From Fidelibacterota bacterium (lineage in GTDB: Bacteria; Fidelibacterota; Marinisomatia; Marinisomatales; UBA1611), in the NCBI GenBank assembly GCA_018649625.1, contig JABIHN010000008.1, positions 1 to 49,431 of the forward strand: DNA of 49,431 nucleotides, in the 5' to 3' direction. Below are positions 10,177-18,781 of this stretch, in pieces. The position numbers were made by a program, and so were the translations under genes. Each line of letters starts with the position of its first letter. Positions within the stretch are counted from its first letter, which is position 1. The notes below the pieces were generated by a model that was given only the letters and a program-made list of their open reading frames with translations, did no database searches and was not told the DNA's origin.

Positions 10177-10258
10177 CCTAAAGGTTATAGGAAAATTTAT
10201 TAATATAAAAGACCAGCTTTTCAAGATTGAATAAAATGTAAGTATAATACATAATATA

Positions 10259-10282
10259 AAAGCCCGTCTTACGACGGGCTTT
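10259..10282 (-). terminator. Rho-independent terminator after tRNA-Gly
   Basis: A perfect 10-bp stem (AAAGCCCGTC with GACGGGCTTT) and a 4-nt loop, rich in GC in an AT-rich setting. It sits 6 bp past the tRNA 3' end. Reading the minus strand it is followed by T-rich sequence (TTTTATATTATG), as expected for intrinsic termination of the tRNA and possibly of the whole sui1-to-MauE transcript. Confidence 0.85.
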
Positions 10283-10288
10283 ACAATG

Positions 10289-10361
10289 AGCGAGAGACGA
10301 GATTCGAACTCGCGACCCCCACGTTGGCAACGTGATGCTCTACCAGCTGAGCTACTCTCGC
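10289..10361 (-). tRNA. tRNA-Gly(GCC)
   Basis: A complete 73-nt cloverleaf on the minus strand: acceptor stem GCGAGAG/CTCTCGC, D-arm GCTC-AGCTGGTA-GAGC, anticodon loop TTGCCAA (anticodon GCC, glycine), and T-arm GCGAG-TTCGAAT-CTCGT with the TTCGAAT signature. The discriminator base is T and the 3' CCA is not encoded, so it must be added after transcription. A TATAAA element lies just upstream (10364-10369), but I see no well-spaced -35. Confidence 0.95.
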
Positions 10362-10416
10362 ATTTATAATGAATCTAATTACTAAAAATTTAGCGGCAAA
10401 AATTAAGTTTTTGATT

Positions 10417-10875
10417 TTAGTCTGACAACGGTGTTTTTAAAGAATTTGGGAATAATTCAAACATTGAGTCATTACGATACCAAATCATGATGCATCCGCC
10501 TAAAAATAGCAGGTTCTCTCCTATTTTACTCCATCCTACCATATCACCTTCTTTTAATCCACACCCACATTCAATATCGAAACCACGTAGTATTGCTTGT
10601 AAAATTAATAAGATGAAAAATGTAAAAAGACCGCCACTAATAAAAATCGAACCATGTATAAGTATTCCGAATACAAGTCCAAATCCAATTAACAATTCTA
10701 ACCAAGGAACTATTAATGCAATTATATTCTCTAAGCCAAAAGGAATAATATGATAATTGGTAATACTTCGTGCAAATTTTCCTGGATCTAATATTTTATC
10801 AAAACTGGCATAAATAAAAGTAATACCAATAATAACTCTAATTAATAAAATTATCCCTGGTTGAATTTTATTCAT
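10417..10875 (-). CDS. MauE/DoxX-family four-helix membrane protein
   Basis: Inner-membrane protein of 152 residues with four hydrophobic helices (about 7-25, 47-70, 74-96 and 112-135). The segment YASFDKILDPGKFARSI is characteristic of DoxX/MauE proteins. A CGC triad (Cys103 and Cys105 in DIECGCG) lies just before the last helix, as in MauE-like members proposed to handle thiol-disulfide exchange on the outer face of the membrane. It overlaps the rhodanese gene by 8 bp, so the two are tightly coupled and likely share a sulfur or thiol-redox job. Family assignment is good; the exact reaction is unknown. Confidence 0.8.
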   Translation of the reverse strand: MNKIQPGIILLIRVIIGITFIYASFDKILDPGKFARSITNYHIIPFGLENIIALIVPWLELLIGFGLVFGILIHGSIFISGGLFTFFILLILQAILRGFDIECGCGLKEGDMVGWSKIGENLLFLGGCIMIWYRNDSMFELFPNSLKTPLSD

Positions 10876-11350
10876 GAATTTCTATTTCCAATCCTGCTTC
10901 AGTCCACGATTTCCAACCACCTTTAAATACTAGAATATTCATAAAACCATTTTCTTGCAACTCATAAGCTAATTCTTCACTCGATCCGCAATCATCGTCA
11001 CTACAATAAACAACAAATCCTTTTTCATAGCCAATAAGAAAATCAATTTGTTCTAATAACATTTCAAAATCATCATTGGCAATTGCCCCAGGAATCATTC
11101 CATTAACCAAATATTCTTCAGCCCTTGCATCAACAAATAATACACCTGTTTTATGAAGTTGTTTGGCCGTTTTGAGATCGACTTCCCGTATTTGGGGATC
11201 AAATACAACCCTTAATAATTCATCATTGTTCGATACAATCTCAATGTCTTGAGCAACCCAAGGAATTGATTTTGTACGAATTAAATTAGAAAGAACTCCA
11301 ATAAAAATTGAAAAGCTAATTATTACAACTATTTGTTTTTTATAATCCAA
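10868..11350 (-). CDS. Membrane-anchored rhodanese-like sulfurtransferase
   Basis: A 160-residue protein with one N-terminal membrane helix (about residues 6-23) and a single rhodanese domain (about 50-160) facing the periplasm. Visible signatures are VDAR at 73-76, GMIPGAI at 84-90, and the active-site loop VVYCSDDDCGSS with the predicted persulfide Cys116 and a second Cys at 121. It would accept and pass sulfane sulfur or act in thiol redox. It lies 39 bp downstream of the TGA-containing metallophosphatase-like gene and overlaps the MauE/DoxX gene, which suggests the three work together. Confident for the domain, open for substrate. Confidence 0.85.
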   Translation of the reverse strand: MDYKKQIVVIISFSIFIGVLSNLIRTKSIPWVAQDIEIVSNNDELLRVVFDPQIREVDLKTAKQLHKTGVLFVDARAEEYLVNGMIPGAIANDDFEMLLEQIDFLIGYEKGFVVYCSDDDCGSSEELAYELQENGFMNILVFKGGWKSWTEAGLEIEIHE

Positions 11351-11389
11351 TTAAAGTGTAGGCAAATTGTTTTTTTAATAGTTATTCTA

Positions 11390-12574
11390 CTATTTAATTC
11401 TCTTATTCATCTTTATTGAAGGCGTTTTTACGCTTTTCGAAGGTGCTTTTATTTTAGGTGATAAAGAGTTGCAAGTAGCCAATGATTTATTAACAAATGA
11501 TAATAATTCAGGATTATCTTTAATCTTTTTATTAAGAGAAATTGTTTCATATTTAATTGTGTTAACGGCTTCTGCAATAGCGGATTCCGATATAATTAAA
11601 TCTTCTCTATATTGTCGAATCAACTTTAATACATTTTCTTGGTTTGCGTATATATCTTCCAACGATTTATTGACATCTTTTTTTTGTAACCGTTCAAATC
11701 TTTTGTGAATGGATTTTATTTTTGTTTCATGAGAACTAACGTCAACCACTGCTTCATCAGAATCATTCATGCTCACAGTTAAAACAGACAAGAATTTCCC
11801 CTGCTTTCCACATGAATATAAATAGGGGCCATTTTTCTTTTGTTGATTATTATTACGAGTCAAGTTTGTACTTCCACTTGTGACAATAAAATCTGCGTTT
11901 TCAAAATGGGTTGGTAAATCGGAATAAGTACTTTGATCAGCATTTACCAACATAACTATAATATCAGTTTGCTTTGACAATTGATTAATATATTCGTTTC
12001 CAGCTAAGATATAATCATCTGCTATCATTGTTCTACTTGTGTCAGGTAACTTATCGGTAACACCAATGATTCCGATTTTTAATGATCCTTTTTCAACAAT
12101 ACGAAATGGTTCAAATAAAAGTGAATTAGATGTAGCATCACGCAAATTAGCAGATAAAAATGGAATGTCTGTTTTGTCTTCCATTTCTTTTAGGAATGAC
12201 AATCCATTCAACATTTCGTAGTGCCCAACATTAATAGCATCACACCCGATTTTCCCATATCCTTCTAATATGGCTCCTGCACGAAAAATTTCTGATTTTT
12301 TATTTGAAACAGTCAATCGTTTTGTACTGAAAAATAAATCACCCGCATCTACAATTAAAGGATCAATACCATTTTCACGCATTTCATTGATTTTTACAAA
12401 TCTTCTGGACAGACCGCCCATTGGATTCTTTTTTCAACCACAAGGATCCAGTTGGCCATGAACACTTCCTGATAAAACCATAGTGACCGTACCATGCCCT
12501 GAAGCTTTGGAACATGACCAAAGCATCATCATAATCATTAAAGATGTAATTGAATATTTTAAGTTTAATTTCAT
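11390..12574 (-). CDS. Metallophosphatase/UshA-like lipoprotein, probable selenoprotein (in-frame TGA)
   Basis: Reading from the ATG at 12574 gives a 394-residue lipoprotein (lipobox LWSC, Cys21) if the TGA at 12434-12436 is read as selenocysteine 47. The motif is DPCG-U-KKNPMGGLSRR. As I recall, related exported metallophosphatase-like proteins carry CGC at this spot, so Sec replaces a Cys. Downstream come DAGDLFF (residues about 76-82), NVGHYEML and SANLRDA, which mark the calcineurin/5'-nucleotidase fold, but the usual first Asp, the NHE Asn and the later His ligands are changed, so ordinary phosphatase chemistry is doubtful. A coiled-coil-like and Lys/Ser-rich C-terminus (about 275-394) replaces the 5'-nucleotidase C-terminal domain. 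It sits between sui1 (7-bp gap) and a rhodanese gene. Naive calling would start at 12421 and lose the signal peptide. Confidence 0.75.
12398..12436 (-). promoter_or_regulatory. Candidate bacterial SECIS element of the UshA-like gene
   Basis: The TGA at 12434-12436 is followed by 18 nt and then the apical loop GGUCU (12411-12415), closed by GGGC/GUCC and, beyond an internal loop, by AAUC (12424-12427) with GAUU (12399-12402). Bacterial SECIS hairpins need a loop G about 16-37 nt after the UGA. From memory, the E. coli fdhF element has the same GGUCU loop at the same 18-nt distance. Confidence 0.7.
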
Positions 12575-12581
12575 TTTTATC

Positions 12582-12905
12582 TTATCCACCGCTGAGTTTG
12601 GCAGAATATCCTTTTGTTAATAATAAGTTTTGTATTTTTTCTCTATGATTCCCTTGAATCAAAATATTTCCATTTTTTATAGAACCTCCAACCCCGCATC
12701 CTTTTTTTAGGAATTTTGCAATTCGGTTTAAAACATCAATTGATTCTTGGAACCCTTTTATAACAGAAACAATCTTGCCACCACCCTTTCTATCCAAATG
12801 AATACGTATTTGTTGCTGAGATGGATTCACAATTTGGACATGTTTTTTCTCTTTTTCTAATGAAAAAGAATCATTTGTCGAATATATTAATTTTGAATTT
12901 TTCAT
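12582..12905 (-). CDS. SUI1/eIF1-like translation factor (YciH family)
   Basis: Cytoplasmic 107-residue protein of the SUI1 family, which in bacteria (YciH) is thought to influence start-site selection. The core is present: IRIHLDRKGGGKIVSVIKGF, then LKKGCGVGGSIKNG and IQGNHREKIQNLLLTKGY, which together match the SUI1 fold (about residues 33-107). The start at 12905 (MKNSKLIYS) fits the family; an ATG 15 bp upstream is possible. It is the first gene of a minus-strand run that continues after 7 bp into the TGA-containing metallophosphatase-like gene. That coupling may be fortuitous, but a translation factor ahead of a recoded gene is worth noting. Confidence 0.85.
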   Translation of the reverse strand: MKNSKLIYSTNDSFSLEKEKKHVQIVNPSQQQIRIHLDRKGGGKIVSVIKGFQESIDVLNRIAKFLKKGCGVGGSIKNGNILIQGNHREKIQNLLLTKGYSAKLSGG

Positions 12906-13033
12906 TATCATTGGTATCAAAACAAATTAAACTAAATATTGTTCCAATTTCAGATAGGAAAACATACTAATTTTTTAAAGGTAAATAACAGAGACAATTC
13001 ACAAGATATGAAACAAATTAAACAAATGAATAA

Positions 13034-14359
13034 ATGAAACATCTATTTCGGTTAAGCTTTTTCCTGACTTCAATTCTTTTTTCTCAAAATAGTGAAACAA
13101 TTAATGGCCGTTTTTCTGAAACTGGTATTTTTTTAAAAGAGTTGCATTTTGATTGGAATCATTCATTAGGACAAACTAAAACTTCGTATTCAATAGATTT
13201 AAATGAATTTGATTTTGGTTTTTCTAATTTTATAATGATTCACAATAAAATAGGCGATCTACAAAATTTGGAAACAAATTTTATTGGACCAGAATTATCT
13301 ATTAAACAGTTGAATTTGACGGCGAAATTGAATTCTAAAAATTGGCTGATAGCGGAAAGAATTCGCCGTTTAAATAAAAGACAATCCATACCAATAGAAG
13401 CAATTGAAATAATTGCCAACTCCGTGAATCTTTATTACTTAGATTATGGAGAATCGCCAAGAAGTTTAAATGATCTTCATGTAAAACAATATATCAATTT
13501 AGATGATTTCCCATTTAATAATTCAACCTGGACTTATGATCTAGAATTACCAAATCAGATAGTTGCCAGTCCAACACGAATTAATTCGACACCCAAAATC
13601 AAGCCAATAATATTGAATTGGAAAAGTAAAGAATTCATCTTTGATCACAAACAGGACTCATTAATTAAAATCCCATTCGTAGATTGGAATTATAGCATAA
13701 ATATTAAATCGTTATTTCAAATATTTTCTTCTGAAATTCAATTAAATTATGCGAAAAAAAGTAAGTCATTTGATTTCTTACTGAAAGAAGGTCAATTCCA
13801 AATTCAAGAACTAAATTTGACTGCTATTCCAGGACAACAGCTCAACAATCGTACCGAAATTAATCTCCCTTCATTTATCATCACTGCAAATAATATTGCA
13901 CTATCCGGAAGTTTAGGCGATAAACCAATTATTCATGAAGGTCATTTTTCATTTTCAATTCGAAATTTTGAAATTAAACTACCCCAAGATCTAGAAGAAG
14001 AACCCGAAATTCAGGCTATCTTAGAATCACTGGGAATTTGGAATAATTTATTTGTCATAAGACATATTCAACTAGAAATGAATTTAACTAAAGATTACAT
14101 GGGAGACTTGAAACTGATATTACATACACCATTTTTAAAAATAAACATCAATGGAGATTTTTCTTTACAACAAGATGAAACTCACCCCGAAATTCTGCTC
14201 CATCAAATGGAAATAAATATCAACCCTATTTCAATGGGAGTAAGGAAATGGATACGGAACTGGGAGAAGAAAACGGGTAAAACTTTAAATCGTAAAGGCA
14301 GTACTATTTCTTTGAAAGTTGATGGCACATTAGAAAATCCTGTTATACACGGTTACTAA
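13034..14359 (+). CDS. Exported hypothetical protein with pseudopilin-like segment
   Basis: Not recognised as a known family. The 441-residue product has a signal peptide (MKHLFRLSFFLTSILFSQ). The rest is largely beta-rich, with alternating patterns such as FQIQELNLTAIPG and LILHTPFLKININGDFSL, which recall AsmA/DUF-type periplasmic or lipid-contact proteins. Residues about 115-180 look different: AIEIIANSVNLYYLDYGESP, then SLNDL, followed by a WTYDLELPNQIVASPT stretch, resembles the C-terminal part of type II secretion major pseudopilins. It stands alone on the plus strand, divergent from sui1 and convergent with the NTF2-like gene. Confidence 0.6.
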   Translation: MKHLFRLSFFLTSILFSQNSETINGRFSETGIFLKELHFDWNHSLGQTKTSYSIDLNEFDFGFSNFIMIHNKIGDLQNLETNFIGPELSIKQLNLTAKLNSKNWLIAERIRRLNKRQSIPIEAIEIIANSVNLYYLDYGESPRSLNDLHVKQYINLDDFPFNNSTWTYDLELPNQIVASPTRINSTPKIKPIILNWKSKEFIFDHKQDSLIKIPFVDWNYSINIKSLFQIFSSEIQLNYAKKSKSFDFLLKEGQFQIQELNLTAIPGQQLNNRTEINLPSFIITANNIALSGSLGDKPIIHEGHFSFSIRNFEIKLPQDLEEEPEIQAILESLGIWNNLFVIRHIQLEMNLTKDYMGDLKLILHTPFLKININGDFSLQQDETHPEILLHQMEININPISMGVRKWIRNWEKKTGKTLNRKGSTISLKVDGTLENPVIHGY

Positions 14360-14377
14360 TTACTTTTAAAAAATATC

Positions 14378-14842
14378 TTACAAATATTTTGTAGGAATTG
14401 AATATTTATTAGATTCAGAATTCCAATAAACACTAAGTATCCACCATCGATTTTGATCATTTAATAGCTGAATACTATTAATTCCACGAGAATAAGGCAC
14501 AGGATCATCTAAGTCCTTTTTACAGGCATATGTAGACCAAACATGAGCAATATGAGCAAATTCATCAACTTTGTTAAATATCTCATATTCAAAAAATCCT
14601 TCACCGTCTAAAAATGGTTTTGCATACTCAATAAAATCTTCTAATGTCATAAAACGTATGATGCGATTTCCATCTTTATCATATTCTATTTTTGTCAATT
14701 GAGCATTTGGATGAAAAATATATTTTTCTCTATCCCAATCACGTTTATTTCCTTTTTCACCTGATATTACATCATATAAAGCATGTATAATGTGATTGAT
14801 TGAAGTAACATCATTTTTGTATTTACGATGGGAGTTTTCCAT
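14378..14842 (-). CDS. SnoaL/NTF2-like protein
   Basis: A 154-residue cytoplasmic protein with the alpha+beta cone pattern of the NTF2/SnoaL-like superfamily. It has an N-terminal helix (INHIIHALYDVISG), a segment KYIFHPNAQLTKIEYD, a helix DFIEYAKPFLDG, and antiparallel strands (FEYEIFNKVDEFAHIAHVWSTY, SIQLLNDQNRWWILSVYWN). Proteins of this class bind small hydrophobic ligands or act as small enzymes; no catalytic residues can be assigned here. It reads toward the exported protein at 13034 and lies 71 bp downstream of the bipA stop. Family call is moderately confident, function unknown. Confidence 0.65.
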   Translation of the reverse strand: MENSHRKYKNDVTSINHIIHALYDVISGEKGNKRDWDREKYIFHPNAQLTKIEYDKDGNRIIRFMTLEDFIEYAKPFLDGEGFFEYEIFNKVDEFAHIAHVWSTYACKKDLDDPVPYSRGINSIQLLNDQNRWWILSVYWNSESNKYSIPTKYL

Positions 14843-14913
14843 ACTTTACTAATAACCCATTAATGTCTATAACAATACAAGACTTAAAATTGATGAGCAG
14901 GTTTAAAGTTTAT

Positions 14914-16743
14914 TTAATTGCTACCGTACTTTGCTTTTTTCTTTTGAGATGCACGTTTATTCTGGTTTAATTCCATTTTACGCAAACGAATAGTCAGTGG
15001 GGTAACTTCAACCAATTCATCTTCAGCAATAAATTCAATAGATTGATCTAACGAAAATTGTTTCGGTGGTCGAAGTGAAATTGTTGCATCTGAACCTGAA
15101 GCACGCATATTAGTTAATTTTTTTTCCCGAACGATATTTACATTTAAATCTTCAGTACGATTCCTTTCACCAATGAGCATGCCATCATAGACTTCAGTTC
15201 CTACACTAACAAAAAGTTCACCGCGATCTACCATTCCCATACATGCATATCCAGTTACTTTTCCTTGCCTATCGGCTACCAATGCACCTGTATTTCGTTG
15301 AGGAATTGGGCCAAACCATGGTGCATATCCGTCAAATAACTTATTCATAATCCCAGCACCTTGAGTATCAGTCATAAATTGACTTCGAAAGCCAATTAAT
15401 CCACGAGAAGGTATAGAGAATTCCATGTTCACTCTGCCGCTACCATGGTTTTGTAGGTTGGTCATTCTTCCCTTTCGTGCAGATAATTTTTCGGACATAA
15501 TACCAACTTTATCTTCTGGAATATCTAAAAATACTTTTTCCATGGGTTCCATAGTTTTTCCATTTGCTTCATGGGTTATAACTTGTGGTTTTGACACCAT
15601 GAATTCATATCCTTCACGTCTCATCGTTTCAATTAAAACCGCCATTTGTAATTCACCTCGACCCCGCACTTCAAAAACATTCGTCTGTTCTGTTGGCAAA
15701 ACTTGTAAAGACACATTACTTAATATTTCTTTTTGAAGTCGTTCGTGTATATGTCTGGTTGTTAGATATTTTCCTTCTTTTCCAGCAAATGGACCATTAT
15801 TTACATAGAATAACATTGAAACGGTAGGTTCATCAACTTCAATTCGGGGTAAAGGGTCGGGATTTTCATTATCGGAAATAGTATCTCCAATTGAAATTCC
15901 ATCTATACCCGCAATTGCAATTATATCCCCGGCTTCTAATTTTTCAACTTGAATTTTCTGCAACCCTTTAAATGTATATAAAGCAGAAAGTTTATGATGA
16001 TGTGTAATTCCATTTTCACCACAAAGCGAATAAGATATATTTGACTCTAGAATACCATTATTTAATCGACCAATTGCAACCTGCCCAACATAAGGATCAT
16101 AATCTAAATTTGTAATTAAAAATTGGGGAATATGATCATCATTTGCAATCGGACCTTGAATTTTCGATAATATGGTCGCGAACAAAGGATCTAAATTATC
16201 AGACCCATCATCTAAGTTAAGATGAGCAATGCCTTCCTTTGCATTAGTATAAAGAATTGGAAATTCTATTTGATCATCCGTCGCATCTAAATCAATAAAC
16301 AAGTCATAAACTTCATCAACAACTTCACTAATTCTTGCATCTCCACGATCAATTTTATTAATAATTAATATAATTGGGAGATTTTTTTCCAATGCTTTTT
16401 TCAAAACAAATCTAGTCTGTGGTAAAGGTCCTTCGCTAGAATCAACCAACAATAATGCACCATCAACTAGATTCAAACTCCGTTCTACTTCACCGCCAAA
16501 ATCAGCGTGACCAGGTGTATCCATAATGTTGATTTTGACGTTATTATAATATATAGCAGTATTTTTAGCTGTAATAGTTATTCCACGTTCTTTTTCTAGA
16601 TCCATTGAATCCATAACCCGATCTTCAATTTCTTGATGGGCAGAAAATGTACCACTTTGCTTTAACATTCCATCAACAAGGGTGGTTTTCCCGTGATCAA
16701 CGTGGGCAATAATTGCAATATTTCTAAAGGTATTTTTTCTCAT
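14914..16743 (-). CDS. typA: GTP-binding protein TypA/BipA
   Basis: Ribosome-associated translational GTPase of 609 residues, the normal length for BipA. G1 is AHVDHGKT (residues 13-20), the switch I region includes ERGITITAKN, G3 is DTPGHADFGGEVER, and G4 is NKIDR. Domain II follows, then the EF-G-like domains III/V (RGRGELQMAVLIETMRREGY), and the BipA-specific C-terminal domain with PSRGLIGFRSQF and APWFGPIPQRNTGALV. The tail is basic (KKKAKYG). BipA assists 50S assembly and stress or cold adaptation. It lies downstream of the DEAD-box helicase, also linked to ribosome assembly at low temperature; a strong hairpin separates them. Confidence 0.97.
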   Translation of the reverse strand: MRKNTFRNIAIIAHVDHGKTTLVDGMLKQSGTFSAHQEIEDRVMDSMDLEKERGITITAKNTAIYYNNVKINIMDTPGHADFGGEVERSLNLVDGALLLVDSSEGPLPQTRFVLKKALEKNLPIILIINKIDRGDARISEVVDEVYDLFIDLDATDDQIEFPILYTNAKEGIAHLNLDDGSDNLDPLFATILSKIQGPIANDDHIPQFLITNLDYDPYVGQVAIGRLNNGILESNISYSLCGENGITHHHKLSALYTFKGLQKIQVEKLEAGDIIAIAGIDGISIGDTISDNENPDPLPRIEVDEPTVSMLFYVNNGPFAGKEGKYLTTRHIHERLQKEILSNVSLQVLPTEQTNVFEVRGRGELQMAVLIETMRREGYEFMVSKPQVITHEANGKTMEPMEKVFLDIPEDKVGIMSEKLSARKGRMTNLQNHGSGRVNMEFSIPSRGLIGFRSQFMTDTQGAGIMNKLFDGYAPWFGPIPQRNTGALVADRQGKVTGYACMGMVDRGELFVSVGTEVYDGMLIGERNRTEDLNVNIVREKKLTNMRASGSDATISLRPPKQFSLDQSIEFIAEDELVEVTPLTIRLRKMELNQNKRASQKKKAKYGSN

Positions 16744-16817
16744 ACATAATTCTCAAATTAATTTAAAGTTATTGATAAAAATTTGGGTGAAAGGTTAAAT
16801 AAAGTATATAAACGATA

Positions 16818-16852
16818 ATATAAAGAAACTTTTAAAAAAAGTTTCTTTATAT
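16818..16852. terminator. Strong AT-rich hairpin between helicase and bipA
   Basis: A 16-bp perfect inverted repeat (16818-16833 with 16837-16852, core ATAAAGAAACTTTT/AAAAGTTTCTTTAT) with a 3-nt loop. It lies 17 bp past the helicase stop and 75 bp ahead of bipA. It could end the helicase transcript or protect its 3' end; a partial attenuator for bipA is also possible. Confidence 0.6.
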
Positions 16853-16868
16853 GTTAATAATCACATTA

Positions 16869-18644
16869 TTAACGATTTTTGTTTCCTGAATTTCCCTTTC
16901 GATTTTTTCTTCCACGGAATTTTTGATCTTTTCCGTATCGTTTCTTTTTCTTCCCTTTGTAAAAATCTTCCTTGGAAGTCTTAGCTCGATTTGGCAATTC
17001 TTTTGATATTTCAACAGATAATTCCACGTCTTCAAAAGATTTGTTATTTAAGGCTTTAATGACAGCATCTTTTTTAGAATCTTCAATTTCAAAAAAAGAG
17101 AATTTTTTCATGATATCGATGCTACCAATGACAGCATCACTTGAATCAAGAGCTTCATTAATTAACCCCATAAGCCGATTCGGTGTTAATCTATTTCGTT
17201 CACCTACATTGATATAAATTGTGGAAAAGTTTGATTCTCTTCTCACTGATCTGCTCTTTCGTTCTCGAGGTTCACGGGAATCTCGAGAATCACGAGAATT
17301 CTTTTTATTCTTACCACCAGAAATATTTACATCTCGAGCATTCTTATAATAAGATAAATATCGATTGAACTCAGCAGACACAAAATGTTTAATTAAATTT
17401 TCACGATCAAGATATTCTAACTTTTTGTAAATATCTTCTAAGAAAGGTCCAATTTGCTCTTCATTTACTTCTACTTTTCCAATTTTATCTATAAGTGCAT
17501 ATAATCTTTTTCCACAAATATCTTGTCCACTAGGAACAAGTTCCCGCTTAAATGATATTTTAGAGATTCTTTCAATCTCTTTAATCTTTCTCATATCTCT
17601 AGAATGTACAATTGCTATAGAGATGCCACTTTTGCCAGCTCGTCCAGTACGACCGCTTCGATGAACATATATTTCGGGGTCATCGGGCAAATTGTAATTA
17701 ATAACATGCGTAAGAGCATCGACATCCAACCCTCGAGCTGCCACGTCCGTCGCAACCAATACTTGTAAAGTTCCACGTCTAAATTTTCCCATAACTTCAT
17801 CGCGTTGAGATTGAGATAAATCGCCATGGATTGCATCAGCATTATAGCCATCGTGCATTAACTTATTCGCCACTTCTTTCGTTTCTCTGCGCGTTCTACA
17901 AAAGACAATACCATAAATGCTTGTATTAATATCTGCGATTCGTTTTAAAACTTCATATCGATCTTTGGCATTCACCATATATAAAACGTGTTTTACATTT
18001 TCAGCCCCCATATTAACTCTAGCAACAGCAATTTCAATCGGGTTATTCATATTTTTTCGAGTTATGGCCATGACTTTCTTTGACATTGTCGCAGAAAAAA
18101 GTAATGTTTGCTTGCCCTTAGGTGTGTTTTCTAAGATAGCATCTAAATCTTCTTTAAACCCCATCGTGAGCATTTCATCTGCTTCATCTAAAATGACTCT
18201 ATCAATATGCTCTACAAATAGTTTTTTACGTTGGATTAAGTCTTTTGTACGGCCTGGAGTACCTACAACTATATGAGATCCTTTTCTTAAAGATCGAATC
18301 TGAGCATCAATTCGAGTTCCGCCATAAACGGCTAGAATATTAATACCTCGAAGATATTTGGAATAAGCCATTAAATCTTTTGTAATCTGAACACAAAGCT
18401 CACGAGTTGGGCATAAGATTAATGTTTGGGTGGCTTTTTTAGTTATATCTACAGAATGAATTGCTGGTAAACCAAACGCTGCGGTTTTTCCTGTTCCAGT
18501 TTGTGCTGTTCCAATGATATCTTGATTGGAAGACATTAATTTTGGAATTGTTTCGGCTTGTATTGGTGTAGGGGTAACAAATCCTATTTCTTGGATTGCT
18601 TTTAGAATTTCAGGTTTTAAATCAAATTGGGTAAATGTACTCAT
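16869..18644 (-). CDS. deaD: DEAD-box ATP-dependent RNA helicase (DeaD/CsdA-like)
   Basis: RNA helicase of 591 residues. The Q motif (PTPIQAETIP) leads to Walker A AQTGTGKT (47-54), PTREL, DEADEM, SATM, then the second RecA-like domain with IVFCRTRRET, VATDVAARGLDV and HRSGRTGRAG. After an Arg/Ser/Glu-rich linker (about 440-465) there is a DbpA-type RNA-binding domain (about 470-545, containing RLTPNRLMGLINEAL). The C-terminal tail is very basic (KKKKRYGKDQKFRGRKNRK). This layout is that of DeaD/CsdA, which helps ribosome biogenesis and mRNA handling, often at low temperature. The gene has its own 137-bp upstream spacer (18645-18781). Confidence 0.95.
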   Translation of the reverse strand: MSTFTQFDLKPEILKAIQEIGFVTPTPIQAETIPKLMSSNQDIIGTAQTGTGKTAAFGLPAIHSVDITKKATQTLILCPTRELCVQITKDLMAYSKYLRGINILAVYGGTRIDAQIRSLRKGSHIVVGTPGRTKDLIQRKKLFVEHIDRVILDEADEMLTMGFKEDLDAILENTPKGKQTLLFSATMSKKVMAITRKNMNNPIEIAVARVNMGAENVKHVLYMVNAKDRYEVLKRIADINTSIYGIVFCRTRRETKEVANKLMHDGYNADAIHGDLSQSQRDEVMGKFRRGTLQVLVATDVAARGLDVDALTHVINYNLPDDPEIYVHRSGRTGRAGKSGISIAIVHSRDMRKIKEIERISKISFKRELVPSGQDICGKRLYALIDKIGKVEVNEEQIGPFLEDIYKKLEYLDRENLIKHFVSAEFNRYLSYYKNARDVNISGGKNKKNSRDSRDSREPRERKSRSVRRESNFSTIYINVGERNRLTPNRLMGLINEALDSSDAVIGSIDIMKKFSFFEIEDSKKDAVIKALNNKSFEDVELSVEISKELPNRAKTSKEDFYKGKKKKRYGKDQKFRGRKNRKGNSGNKNR

Positions 18645-18781
18645 AAGTAAAATTGGATCTTATTAATTGGTTTATCAATTTATTGAAATTGACATAAAAA
18701 ATACCGCTGAAGTTCGCTTGTTGTAGTCTGGTTAAACAGATATATTTAACACAAGATTAAAATGAATATAATAACGACTTT

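Noticed and set aside
10417-10875. Selenocysteine in the MauE or neighbouring rhodanese gene
   Set aside because: Both frames are uninterrupted and use ordinary cysteines (TGT/TGC); no in-frame TGA occurs.
11390-12421. A stand-alone gene starting at ATG 12421 just after the TGA
   Set aside because: It would lack the signal peptide, the lipobox and the first strand of the fold, all of which lie in the same frame just upstream of a TGA with a SECIS-like hairpin. I treat the whole 11390-12574 as one gene.
12434-12436. Sequencing error or pseudogene as explanation for the TGA
   Set aside because: Possible in principle, but a second TGA with similar downstream hairpin in the same window, the Cys-equivalent position, and intact frames after both make recoding the better explanation.
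14361-14391. AT-only hairpin (AAAATAT/ATATTTT) between convergent genes
   Set aside because: Short, no GC and no clear T-tail; cannot be told from background in such AT-rich DNA.
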